Positions 6,802-14,260 are shown, counted from the stretch's first letter. The stretch: DNA of 25,018 nucleotides from JAWLBW01 sp041687475 (GCA_041687475.1 JAWLBW010000024.1:1-25018), one strand, 5' to 3'. Notes: generated from the sequence alone by a model not told the origin. Translations and numbers: made by a program.

Positions 6802-7689
6802 TCACTCGAATGCGGGCGCGGGCGGTTCGCCGTCGGTCGCTCCCGTTTCTTCGGCGGTCGTTTCGCCGAGGGCCGAATCGAGTCGCACGACGATACTGTG
6901 GGCCCACTTGTCGTGCAGGCAGCGATCGTCGTGGTCGAGCAGCGCCCAGAAGAACCCGGCCCCGAGCGGCAACGCCGAGAGAAAATACCCGAGCCAGCGC
7001 ACGAAACTGTCCCACGGCGTAAGCAACGCCCCGCCGCGCACGGCCACGACCTTGATGCCGGCCAGCATCTTGCCCGGCGTCTGCCCCGTAGCCGCATGAA
7101 AGAACGTGAAATAGAAGCCGTGCAGCACGAGAACGAACAGGTATGCCGGTATGAAGGTCGGGTTACCCAGATCGAAGGTCTGCTCGCCGCCCTGAATGGC
7201 AAACAGCAGCACGGCAAAGAGAATGACGAAAAAGACGGTGTCGACAAGGCCGGCGGCCATTCGACGCCCGAAGCCGCTGGCCAGGCTGTATAGCTCGACC
7301 CAGGTGTTTTCTTCGGCGTAGGTTTCGTCGGCCCACCGCGTACCCGACGAGAAGGAGCTGTCGTCGCCGGCGCTTCCGGTGGCGGTTTCCCAGGGGGCCG
7401 GTTCGTCGGCGGTCGTCTTGTCGTCGCGGGCGCCGAAATTGAAGGCCGAACGCGAAGCCTCGGCCTCGGCCATCGTAAAGGTAGGCAGGTCGTCGCCGTC
7501 GTCGGCTTCGTCGGGCTTGCCGGGAAAGGAAAAGCCGAGCTGATCGCGCTCCTTGCGACGTACGGTACGGCGAAAATCGACGTCGTCAAGCACGTCGGTC
7601 TCGCCGATGGACGGCGGCACCGCCGCGCCGCAGTTGACGCACTCTTCGGCTGCCTGGTAGGCAACGTATCCGCAGCTTGGGCACTTCAT
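6802..7689 (-). CDS. Zinc-ribbon plus RDD family membrane protein
   Basis: This 295-residue protein begins with a zinc ribbon (CPSC at 3-6 and CVNC at 17-20), followed by a long acidic low-complexity linker (about 30-130). An RDD domain (about 138-270) has three or four transmembrane helices. RDD hallmarks include 'RMAAGLVDTVFF', 'TGQTPGKMLAGIKVV' and 'DDRCLHDKWAHSIVV'. RDD proteins are integral membrane proteins of mostly unknown transport or insertion role. The ATG at 7689 places the ribbon at the very N-terminus, as in related proteins. An in-frame GTG eight codons upstream (7713), preceded by GAGGG, is an alternative. A TAGAAT hexamer upstream may be its promoter. The ribbon suggests regulation or partner binding on the cytosolic side. 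Confidence 0.85.
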   Translation of the reverse strand: MKCPSCGYVAYQAAEECVNCGAAVPPSIGETDVLDDVDFRRTVRRKERDQLGFSFPGKPDEADDGDDLPTFTMAEAEASRSAFNFGARDDKTTADEPAPWETATGSAGDDSSFSSGTRWADETYAEENTWVELYSLASGFGRRMAAGLVDTVFFVILFAVLLFAIQGGEQTFDLGNPTFIPAYLFVLVLHGFYFTFFHAATGQTPGKMLAGIKVVAVRGGALLTPWDSFVRWLGYFLSALPLGAGFFWALLDHDDRCLHDKWAHSIVVRLDSALGETTAEETGATDGEPPAPAFE

Positions 7690-7729
7690 CGGCTTCACGG
7701 GCGAAGGGCGCACATGCCCTCAGCCGATT

Positions 7730-7735
7730 ATTCTA
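7730..7735 (-). promoter_or_regulatory. Candidate -10 box of the RDD gene
   Basis: TAGAAT on the minus strand, about 40 bases before the ATG at 7689. No convincing -35 is present at 17 bases. A small hairpin (GCACC, five-base loop, GGTGC) lies at 7754-7768. Confidence 0.25.
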
Positions 7736-7798
7736 GCCTTTCTGCCGGGTTAGCGCACCTTTGCGGTGCAGGGTCGGTCGAAGGCAGGGCGAACACCA

Positions 7799-7996
7799 CA
7801 CGGAGACGCAGAGGCACAGAGGTGAGCGACCCAGCTCTCTTCCAAAGCCATGCCAGGCTTTCGCGGGTCGTCGAGAGAAACCTCACGAGACCTGCAACGC
7901 GAAAAGCGCGTTCCTGGAGAACAAACGGTTCAAGCCGGATGGCGTCGAAACACCTAGGGAGTCTAAAAAATCCCTCGGCGTCTCGGTGTCTCCGTG
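7799..7996. repeat. Non-coding MITE-like element with inverted octamer-repeat ends
   Basis: The left end (7799-7822) reads as three related octamers, CACGGAGA / CGCAGAGG / CACAGAGG. The right end, read on the minus strand from 7996 inward, gives CACGGAGA / CACCGAGA / CGCCGAGG. The outer nine bases are identical in the two arms, and about 19 of 24 positions match overall. The 150-base interior has no recognisable gene, and no target-site duplication is obvious. The element fills most of the gap 7690-8010 between two minus-strand genes. Similar purine-rich 'cacggag' tandem ends are familiar from dispersed repeats in environmental bacterial genomes, but I cannot count copies here. Confidence 0.6.
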
Positions 7997-8010
7997 TATC
8001 CTTCCGGTTC

Positions 8011-8283
8011 TTACTTCCGCCCGCCCGGCCCGCAGGCGCGGCAGGCCGCCCGCTGGCAACGCGGACACCGCACCCACGCCACCAGCAGCGAAAGCACGGC
8101 GTAGGTCGACGCCCATGCCAGCACGACGGCATTACGCACGTCCATGCTCCACGGCGATACCTGGTGGGCAAGAAGCAGGAGGGGAAGCAGGGCCACCATC
8201 GCCCACCACGAGGTGCGCAGACGATGCATTAGAAGGAGACCGCGTTGGTACCGTATGTCTATCGGTTCAGGGTCGGGGTCCAT
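8011..8283 (-). CDS. Small two-helix membrane protein with C-terminal Cys pairs
   Basis: This is a 90-residue protein with two predicted membrane helices (about 25-42 and 50-70). The C-terminal tail carries two Cys pairs, CPRC (73-76) and CRAC (81-84), and looks like a minimal zinc knuckle. No family is recognised. The ATG at 8283 lies seven bases after the RsmE stop, so it is probably co-transcribed with that gene. An in-frame extension to 8346 would overlap rsmE. The Shine-Dalgarno signal is poor (AAGG directly abuts the start). The gene ends 14 bases from the octamer-repeat element. It could be a housekeeping membrane protein of the lineage. Confidence 0.6.
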   Translation of the reverse strand: MDPDPEPIDIRYQRGLLLMHRLRTSWWAMVALLPLLLLAHQVSPWSMDVRNAVVLAWASTYAVLSLLVAWVRCPRCQRAACRACGPGGRK

Positions 8284-8290
8284 ACCTTGT

Positions 8291-9001
8291 TCAGATGGGT
8301 TCGTTGGTATCTTGCCATGCCGCGTAGCCGTAGTGCAAGACGGCAAGGCCCGCCGGAGCGACCGTTTCGGAACGAAGCGTGAAAGGTCCGAGCGTCATGG
8401 CCCGGGCGCCGGCCTGTTGCAGCACCTCGCGCTCGCCGGGCGAAAAGCCCCCCTCGGGTCCGACCACCAGGCCCACAGCCGCCGGAGACGTGTCGCCGAA
8501 GTGGGCACGTTCGCCGCCCCGATCGGCCATCCACACGTGCTCTAGCGGCTCGGCCGTCAGCGCGGCAGACAGGTCGGCCTGCCATCTGATCGGGGGAAAG
8601 TCGGCACGGCCGCACTGCTTGGCGGCTTCCCGGGCAATGCGCCCCCACCGGTCTTCCTTGCGCCCGAGATCCTTGCCGGCCTTTCGCTCGGCGCCGTAGA
8701 CGTAAACAGCCGAAACACCGCTTTCAACGGCTTTCTGCAGGGCCCAGTCGAGGCGTTCGGCCGGAATGGCGGCCTGCAGAAGCACCAGACGGGTCTGCGG
8801 CGGGGGCTGCAGGCCAGGCTTTTCAAGCTCGAGTTCATTGCGCGCCAGATAGCGGCCCTGCGCCCGGCCTCCGCGACCGTCGACGGCGCGTACCGCCTCG
8901 CCCGCCCGCAGTCGACGTACCTTCAAGTGGCGACTTTCGTCGGGGTCAAGGGCGACAATTCCGCCCTCGGGCGGAAGCTGTTCCACAAAAAACGTATGCA
9001 T
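8291..9001 (-). CDS. rsmE: 16S rRNA (uracil(1498)-N3)-methyltransferase RsmE
   Basis: This 236-residue SPOUT-class methyltransferase methylates N3 of U1498 in 16S rRNA in the assembled small subunit, using S-adenosylmethionine. The N-terminal PUA-like part includes 'HLKVRRLRAGEAVRAVDGRG'. The SPOUT knot signatures are 'GPEGGFSPGE' (181-190) and 'LGPFTLRSETVAPAG' (204-218), diagnostic for the family. Length is normal. The ATG at 9001 gives the expected 'MHTFFV' N-terminus. A TACAAT hexamer at 9016-9021 may be its -10 box. Confidence 0.95.
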   Translation of the reverse strand: MHTFFVEQLPPEGGIVALDPDESRHLKVRRLRAGEAVRAVDGRGGRAQGRYLARNELELEKPGLQPPPQTRLVLLQAAIPAERLDWALQKAVESGVSAVYVYGAERKAGKDLGRKEDRWGRIAREAAKQCGRADFPPIRWQADLSAALTAEPLEHVWMADRGGERAHFGDTSPAAVGLVVGPEGGFSPGEREVLQQAGARAMTLGPFTLRSETVAPAGLAVLHYGYAAWQDTNEPI

Positions 9002-9015
9002 GGCCGATCGCTTTT

Positions 9016-9021
9016 ATTGTA
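9016..9021 (-). promoter_or_regulatory. Candidate -10 box of rsmE
   Basis: TACAAT on the minus strand, 14 bases before the ATG at 9001. The -35 region is weak. The rest of the 9002-9209 gap between the divergent rsmE and hemerythrin genes shows nothing I can name. Confidence 0.35.
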
Positions 9022-9209
9022 GCCCTTCAGCGTGCAGAGGGCGAACGCTCCGGGGGTTATCGGCTCTTCTCCTTGACGAGGCACGGAAATTGCTCTGCAC
9101 AGAGCCAGGGCAAGGCCTGCCCAGGCTATGGCAGGGCGCCCTGTCTTGAAGCGCGCCAATACCGCACAGGTTTGTCACATGTTTCCACAGCGATACGCGA
9201 GGTAGCCGA

Positions 9210-9647
9210 ATGTCTGAATTCACGTGGCACGCAGGTCTGGAAATCGGAATTCCTTTCATCGACGATCAACACGAAGAACTGTTCACGCGACTGAACCGCC
9301 TGTACGACATGTGCGAAGACGGTGCACCCCTGCCCGGCCTCGAGGCCGAAGTCGCCTCGCTGCGCGCCTATCTCGTGAGCCACTTTCGCAGCGAAGAACA
9401 ATTGCACCGACGTTACGGGTTTCCGCAATGGCTGCTGCACGAACGGGCACACGAGGCGTTTCTGCGGCGGCTCGACCACCTGTGCGAAGACGTGAGAAGT
9501 AACGGCCCCTCGCGCACCTCGACCACGGTGTTCGCCGAGATATTGATTCGCTGGTTGATACGTCACATTGAGATTGACGACAAGGACTTCGGCGCCTACC
9601 TTACCGAAAACGGATTTCGCCGTGAAGTCGAGAGATTGATCGGCTGA
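9210..9647 (+). CDS. Bacteriohemerythrin
   Basis: This 145-residue four-helix-bundle protein carries a di-iron O2-binding site. All seven expected ligands are present: H21 ('DDQHEELF'), H58 and E62 ('HFRSEEQL'), H77 and H81 ('HERAHEAF'), and H119 and D124 ('HIEIDDKDF', an HxxxxD motif). It is a single-domain soluble form, so it probably binds, stores or senses oxygen (or NO) in the cytoplasm. The ATG at 9210 has GAGGTAG upstream at good spacing. It is divergent from rsmE and has no obvious operon partner. Confidence 0.95.
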   Translation: MSEFTWHAGLEIGIPFIDDQHEELFTRLNRLYDMCEDGAPLPGLEAEVASLRAYLVSHFRSEEQLHRRYGFPQWLLHERAHEAFLRRLDHLCEDVRSNGPSRTSTTVFAEILIRWLIRHIEIDDKDFGAYLTENGFRREVERLIG

Positions 9648-9709
9648 TTTCCCCCTGGAGATTCAGACAGGCCGGCCCCGGAATTGTCGGCTGTCGCCGG
9701 TCGACCCCG

Positions 9710-9738
9710 TTGACGGTTTGCCCATCGAGCCCTACGAT
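9710..9738 (+). promoter_or_regulatory. Sigma70-type promoter of the Ig-repeat lipoprotein gene
   Basis: TTGACG (9710-9715) and TACGAT (9733-9738) are separated by exactly 17 bases. The start would be near 9745, leaving a leader of about 250 bases before the ATG at 9996. Confidence 0.5.
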
Positions 9739-9744
9739 ACTGAA

Positions 9745-9995
9745 ATACCGCGTGTTTTTCAGCTGGGGTGCTGGGGCTGTACGTCCCGAGGTTTCTGTTT
9801 ACGCAGAACCGGGGACGGGGGTCGGGGGAAAGTACCTGCCGGAGCGTTGCTCACAGTTCCAGACAATCGGGAGTTTTCGGGCGACTTCACGTTCGTGTCG
9901 TCGCCCCTCGGGAGACAGGCTTTGCCGCGCGCGGCCAAGCCGTCGTTATGAGCGCTTTGCGGCGCGTGGTGGTTCTACTCCTGGAGGAAGGGGCT
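9745..9995 (+). promoter_or_regulatory. Long structured 5' leader of the Ig-repeat lipoprotein gene
   Basis: This gene-free stretch contains several hairpins. One is an imperfect stem at about 9791-9811 (GGTT-CTG/CAG-AACC). A 7-bp stem GGGCGAC/GTCGCCC pairs 9879-9885 with 9900-9906. A compound stem at 9918-9941 has GGCTT/AAGCC outside and GCCG/CGGC inside. A strong GGAGGAAGG follows close to the ATG. No known riboswitch consensus was recognised. The leader may be regulatory or simply untranslated. Confidence 0.35.
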
Positions 9996-11888
9996 ATGAA
10001 GCAATTCGTTTTTTGGTCGCTGGCGGCCGTACTGGGCCTGAGCGCCTGCTCGTCCGACGACGGCGCACCTGTACGAAAAACGGTTAACGCCGATAAGAAC
10101 CCGGGCGACGACACCCCGGGCGATCTGGTACCCGAATCCGTCGATATTTCCCTGTCGCCGAAGACCGTCACCCTGCTGACCGGTCGCACGGTCGCGTTCA
10201 CGGCAACGGTGTCGGGCGCCGACGACAAGGGCGTCAGCTGGTCGGTCAAGGAGGGGGCCTCGGGTGGAAGCGTCGATGCGAACGGTCTTTACAAGGCCCC
10301 CGGCTTACCGGGCACCTTTCATGTCGTGGCCACCTCGAAGGCCGACACCACGAAAAAGGTTACGGCCACCATTACGGTGAACAAGGTCGAGGTTACTCTC
10401 GATGCCCCGGCTGCCGAGCTGTACGGCGGCGAATCGGTTTCCTTCACGGCGACGGTATCGGGCACCGACAATCGTGAGGTAAGCTGGGAAGCCGACGGCG
10501 GCAGCATCGACAACGGCACCTATACCGCCCCGGAAACGCCCGGTACATACACCATTCGAGCCATCAGCCTCGAAGACGCCCAAGCGGTCGCTTCGGCCAC
10601 CGTCGACGTTCTTCCGCCGGTACTGCTTGTCTCGCCGGCGGCGTCAGAGTTGGTTACCGGCGCCACGCTGGCCTTCTCGTCCCTGATACGCGGCTATGCC
10701 GACCAGGGCGTGACCTGGTTCGTACCGAACGCGCCCCATGCCGGCACCATCACGACCGACGCGGTTTATACCGCCCCTATGACCGAGGGCGCCTATACCG
10801 TCATTGCAACAAGTTCCTATGATTCGGCGCTGACCGCGGCTGTCACGCTCACCGTCGTTCCCCGCGCCCACCTCACCCTCGATCCGCAAACGGTTGACCT
10901 GCTGTACGGCGACAGCCGACAGTTCACATCTCTGGTGGAAAACGGCAGGGGCGGCGAAACCGTTATTTTCGGGGTCGACGAAGGCGCCGCCGGCGGCTTC
11001 GTGACCGAAAGCGGTCTGTACACGGCCCCCTTAGAGAGCGGAACCTTTCACGTACGGGCATCGACTTTCGCCAACGCCGAACACCATGAGGCGGTCGCCG
11101 TCGTCAACGTCTGCGAAGCCTTCGTCGACACATTGACCTTCAGCGACGCCGGAGGCGAACAAACGGGCGCATGGCAACTGCTTACCCGCGACGACACCAC
11201 GGTTTCCTTTGCCTGGCTCTCGGAACTGGGTATAGACGGCCTCGATGTGGTCGCGCACGGCATCGACACTGTTACGCAGAAGGTTGCAGGCGGCTTGCTC
11301 ACCTGGGAAGCCGTTTACGACGACGCCGGCATACAGACAGGCTATTCATCGTACGGCACCGACGGCACGACGCTGCAACAGGTGACATTCACCCTCGACG
11401 AAGAAGGCTACCCGATAGCCGTCTCATTCGACACGGACGCCACGGCGCCCGCCGAATACACAGCCCATTACACGTGGAATGCCGGCAACGTACAGCGCAT
11501 CGATTACAGAGACGCCGGTGGAGACTACATACAGGGTATGGGCTACAGCCTCTACAGCTATCCCGAAGCCGGCGTGGCAGTCGTCGACCGTTATACGATG
11601 AAGACCGGCCCCACGTGGGACGGTAACGGAGGCGGCAACGACAGGCACGCCCAGTCGCTGCGCTACGAGTATGACGAAAGCGGTAACCTGGTTCGCCGGG
11701 TGCTCACGGCCTTCAAGCCCAACGGAAGCCCTTCGGCCGGCGACCATCGCGTTCACGAATTCAGCTATGACGGCGAGGCCAAACTCACGACCGTGACGGT
11801 GAAGGGCGTGGGCCCCGACGAGCTCATCGGTACCGAAGACGATGTCGTGCTCGAGAACGCGACCATGACCGAAAGCTGTCCCTGGTAG
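9996..11888 (+). CDS. Lipoprotein with four bacterial Ig-like repeats and YD/RHS-like C-terminal region
   Basis: This is a 630-residue predicted lipoprotein with lipobox LSAC (C18). An Asp/Pro-rich spacer is followed by four tandem Ig-like (BIG-type) repeats at about 49-128, 131-205, 209-287 and 292-371. Each has a 'vtWsv...G.i...G.YtAP...GtytV.Ats' core. The C-terminal 260 residues form a second beta-rich region with 'YSSYGTDGT', 'YTWNAGNVQRIDY', 'YEYDESGNLVRR' and 'HEFSYDGEAKLTTV', resembling YD/RHS-like strand repeats. The single Cys at about 373 and the one at 628 could pair. It is likely displayed on the outer membrane or surface as an adhesion or matrix protein; the ligand is unknown. 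The ATG at 9996 is chosen for the strong GGAGGAAGG and the signal peptide. The open frame begins about 76 codons earlier but has no signal there. Confidence 0.75.
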   Translation: MKQFVFWSLAAVLGLSACSSDDGAPVRKTVNADKNPGDDTPGDLVPESVDISLSPKTVTLLTGRTVAFTATVSGADDKGVSWSVKEGASGGSVDANGLYKAPGLPGTFHVVATSKADTTKKVTATITVNKVEVTLDAPAAELYGGESVSFTATVSGTDNREVSWEADGGSIDNGTYTAPETPGTYTIRAISLEDAQAVASATVDVLPPVLLVSPAASELVTGATLAFSSLIRGYADQGVTWFVPNAPHAGTITTDAVYTAPMTEGAYTVIATSSYDSALTAAVTLTVVPRAHLTLDPQTVDLLYGDSRQFTSLVENGRGGETVIFGVDEGAAGGFVTESGLYTAPLESGTFHVRASTFANAEHHEAVAVVNVCEAFVDTLTFSDAGGEQTGAWQLLTRDDTTVSFAWLSELGIDGLDVVAHGIDTVTQKVAGGLLTWEAVYDDAGIQTGYSSYGTDGTTLQQVTFTLDEEGYPIAVSFDTDATAPAEYTAHYTWNAGNVQRIDYRDAGGDYIQGMGYSLYSYPEAGVAVVDRYTMKTGPTWDGNGGGNDRHAQSLRYEYDESGNLVRRVLTAFKPNGSPSAGDHRVHEFSYDGEAKLTTVTVKGVGPDELIGTEDDVVLENATMTESCPW

Positions 11889-11913
11889 CAGTAACGTAGT
11901 CGACAGATCCATG

Positions 11914-11938
11914 GCGGCCGGTCGAATAGACCGGCCGC
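11914..11938. terminator. Hairpin between convergent genes
   Basis: A perfect 10-bp GC-rich stem, GCGGCCGGTC (11914-11923) and GACCGGCCGC (11929-11938), with a five-base loop. It lies 25 bases after the Ig-repeat lipoprotein stop, in the gap before the convergent SDR gene. There is no long T-run, so it may work as a weak or bidirectional terminator. The remaining gap, up to 12086, shows nothing else recognisable. Confidence 0.55.
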
Positions 11939-12086
11939 TTCAGCAAAGAATGAAATCCTGAGGGGAAGACTGAAGTGAACGCTCTCACCATATTCGCAAT
12001 GAATCGGGCGAGGCGCACACAGAAACCGCGCGTATGGCGAGAATAACCGTACCGGGCCGAATTACCTGGGAACGCCGGCAACCGCG

Positions 12087-13097
12087 TCAACGAAGTTCGG
12101 GCGGAAGGCGTCGCTTTCGTTTTTCCTTCACATACCCGTTGGCAACAAACCATCGAATGGCGTCACGGAACGCTTCTTCGAGGGGACGCGCGGTATACCC
12201 CAGTTCGTTGCGGGCGCGGCTATCGTCGTAAAACCAGTAGCGGCCGGCAATTTCGGCCGACGCGCGGTCGAGAATGGGCTCGGCCACCACACGCTCGGCA
12301 AGGGCGCCTGCCACGGCCCCCACCCTGCGGGGAATGGTCATGCGCGGCACGGGCAGACCGGTAACCCGGCTGACCTTCTCGAAGAAGTCACGCCAGGAAA
12401 GATTGTCTCCCCCAATGAGATACTTGCGGCCGACCTTGCCCTTTTCCATGCCGAGAATCAGCCCGGCGGCCGCGTCGCGCACGTCCATGGCGTTGAGGCC
12501 GCCGGTAATGTAGGCCGGTATCTCGCCGTTGACCATGCCCAACAGCGGACGCGACGACGACACATACACGTCGCCGGGGCCGAAACAGTAGTTGGGGTAA
12601 ACGTGCACGAGCGGAAGCCCGCTTTCCAGATATTCGTACGAAAGCAGTTCGGCCTTGCGCTTGGCGTTGAAGTAGTCGATGCCCAGGTCGCCCAGATTGT
12701 AGGGGTCGTCTTCGGCAAAGGGATGTTTTTCTCCACCCCCCAGCGCGAAGATGCTGGCCAGATACAGCACCCGCTCGACACCCGCATCGCGACAGGCATC
12801 GAAGATGTTGCGGGTGGCCGTCAGGTTCGACGCATAGACCCGGTCGGCCTGGCGACGGGCCGTCGCGATATGCCCGGCAATGTGATAGACATGGGTGCAG
12901 CCGGCCACCGCCTTGCGCACGGCCGCGGCATCGGTGAGGTCGGCGGTGCGCTCTTCGACGTCGAGCCCGGCCAGGTTCGTGCGGGCCGAGCGACCCCGCG
13001 TCACGATGGCCACCTGTTCGCCCTTTTCGACCAGCTGCCTGACCACATGCGAGCCGATGAAGCCCGTGGCGCCGGTCACCAGTATCTTACGTGCCAT
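12087..13097 (-). CDS. HpnA-like NAD(P)-dependent epimerase/dihydroflavonol-4-reductase-type extended SDR
   Basis: This is a 336-residue extended short-chain dehydrogenase. The nucleotide-binding motif GATGFIG is at 9-15, and the catalytic pair is Y142/K146 ('DYFNAKRKAE') with S115 ('LASIF'). 'NLAGLDVEERTADLTD', 'GEIPAYITGGLNAMDVRDAAAG', 'KYLIGGDNLSWRDFF' and 'ELGYTARPLEEAFRDAIRWF' closely follow the hopanoid-associated sugar epimerase (HpnA) pattern. In hopanoid producers that group is linked to hopanoid side-chain sugar chemistry. No other hopanoid gene is in the window, so substrate is uncertain. The ATG at 13097 is right for the family; a GAGGGG and AAGG precede it. It follows the second SDR gene by 23 bases and is probably co-transcribed with it. 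The C-terminus is very basic (KEKRKRR). Confidence 0.85.
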   Translation of the reverse strand: MARKILVTGATGFIGSHVVRQLVEKGEQVAIVTRGRSARTNLAGLDVEERTADLTDAAAVRKAVAGCTHVYHIAGHIATARRQADRVYASNLTATRNIFDACRDAGVERVLYLASIFALGGGEKHPFAEDDPYNLGDLGIDYFNAKRKAELLSYEYLESGLPLVHVYPNYCFGPGDVYVSSSRPLLGMVNGEIPAYITGGLNAMDVRDAAAGLILGMEKGKVGRKYLIGGDNLSWRDFFEKVSRVTGLPVPRMTIPRRVGAVAGALAERVVAEPILDRASAEIAGRYWFYDDSRARNELGYTARPLEEAFRDAIRWFVANGYVKEKRKRRLPPELR

Positions 13098-13120
13098 AGC
13101 CTTGCCCCTCGGGTCGACGT

Positions 13121-14014
13121 TCAGACCGGATCTTCGGCGAAGACCTCGCGCAGCCCTTCGACGAACGGACGGTTGCGAAAGCCGAGCTCTGTTTCGGCGC
13201 GGCTGTTGTCGATGCGGAAGCGCAGGGGCACCGGAAAGGGCAGAAGCCAGGGGCCCTTGCCGGCGGCTTCCTTCCACGCAACAAAGAATTCGCCGATACT
13301 GCGGTCTGCGCCACCGGTGTTATAGGCTTTTCCCGCCGACGCGTCGTTACGCAAGGCGCCCACCACGGCGTCGGCCACGTCGCCCGCATATACCAGCGGA
13401 AACGCCCCGGTCAGCGCGGGCAGCACCGGCAGCCGCATCAGTGGCGCAAGCGGACGAATCAGATTGTTGTCGCGGGCGCCGTAAACGCCCGTGGGCCGCA
13501 ACACCGTCAGGTCGAGCTCGTGCTCGCCGGCCAGCTTCCACGCAAGGGCTTCGCTCAGCTGTTTCGTGGCCCGGTACGAGCCGCCCTGGCGCCGGGTGCC
13601 GTCGAGCTGCGGGTCTTCTTCCTTGATTGCTTTGTAGGGACGGAGTTTGTACACGCCGAAGGTCGAGATGTGCACGATACGCTTCACGCCGGCCTCGGCA
13701 GCGGCGTCGAAGACGTTCTCGGTGCCTTCCTTGTTGGCCTTGTAGTTCGCTTCCCAACGGTGATTGGTAATGGAGTAGAGGGCCGCATTGGATACGATGG
13801 CGTCGGCCCCGCGAAAGGCATCCGTCAACGAGTCGCGATCGAGCAGGTCGGCTTTGGCGAAGGTAACGCCTTCATCGCGCAGAAAGCCCGCCTTGTCGGG
13901 ATTGCGCACCACACCGCGAACACGGGCGCCCGCCTTCAGCAGCGAACGGCAGATGTAAACACCGATCATGCCCGAGGCGCCGGTTACCGCTACGGTCTTG
14001 TTCTTGAGTTCCAT
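13121..14014 (-). CDS. NAD-dependent epimerase/dehydratase family protein (extended SDR)
   Basis: This 297-residue extended SDR is similar in design to its downstream neighbour. The Rossmann motif GASGMIG is at 12-18. The active site 'GGSYRATK' gives Y147/K151, with S117 in 'VHISTFGVYK'. 'LDLTVLRPTGVYGARDN' and 'PLVYAGDVADAVVGAL' are typical substrate-side motifs. AAGGAG lies at good spacing before the ATG at 14014. It presumably oxidises, reduces or epimerises a nucleotide sugar or a steroid/isoprenoid-like alcohol; the exact substrate is unknown. The pair looks like an old duplication or two steps of one pathway. Confidence 0.85.
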   Translation of the reverse strand: MELKNKTVAVTGASGMIGVYICRSLLKAGARVRGVVRNPDKAGFLRDEGVTFAKADLLDRDSLTDAFRGADAIVSNAALYSITNHRWEANYKANKEGTENVFDAAAEAGVKRIVHISTFGVYKLRPYKAIKEEDPQLDGTRRQGGSYRATKQLSEALAWKLAGEHELDLTVLRPTGVYGARDNNLIRPLAPLMRLPVLPALTGAFPLVYAGDVADAVVGALRNDASAGKAYNTGGADRSIGEFFVAWKEAAGKGPWLLPFPVPLRFRIDNSRAETELGFRNRPFVEGLREVFAEDPV

Positions 14015-14064
14015 CGCTGTACTCCTTCGACGCCCCGCAATTGACGCCTTGCAGCAAAACGCTC

Positions 14065-14073
14065 AGTATATCA
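14065..14073 (-). promoter_or_regulatory. Extended -10 promoter of the SDR gene pair
   Basis: TGATATACT on the minus strand, the same extended -10 as upstream of the Trm112-like gene. The start would be near 14058, about 44 bases before the ATG at 14014. The -35 region is poor. Confidence 0.45.
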
Positions 14074-14096
14074 CCGCGCATCCCGGTCGGCACGTG

Positions 14097-14253
14097 GGTT
14101 GTCGGTTGTCGGTGGGCGGTTTTGGGTGCTGGAACGCACGACCATCAGCAATGCCGACAGGTGACCGGAAAGAGAGGTTCCGGGTTACCTTTGGGTTGAG
14201 ACCGGTATCGTCGCCAGACCGCCCCGGCAACAGGCAACCGGCAATCAGCAGCC
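14097..14253. repeat. Non-coding MITE-like element with inverted heptamer-repeat ends
   Basis: The left end carries the tandem heptamers GGTTGTC (14097), GGTTGTC (14104), GGTGGGC (14111) and GGTTTTG (14118). The right end, on the opposite strand, carries GGTTGCC-type heptamers: plus-strand GGCAACA (14226), GGCAACC (14233), GGCAATC (14240) and AGCAGCC (14247). The two ends are thus inverted relative to one another with the same 7-base period. The roughly 100-base interior codes for nothing recognisable. The element fills most of the gap 14015-14260. Confidence 0.55.
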
Positions 14254-14260
14254 GGCCTGC

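Noticed and set aside
7761..8327. Plus-strand open frame across the octamer element
   Set aside because: No family motif, no good start signal, and it is antisense to a better-supported gene at its 3' end.
9745..9995. Cyclic-di-GMP or SAM riboswitch in the leader
   Set aside because: Conserved core motifs were not found; only generic hairpins.
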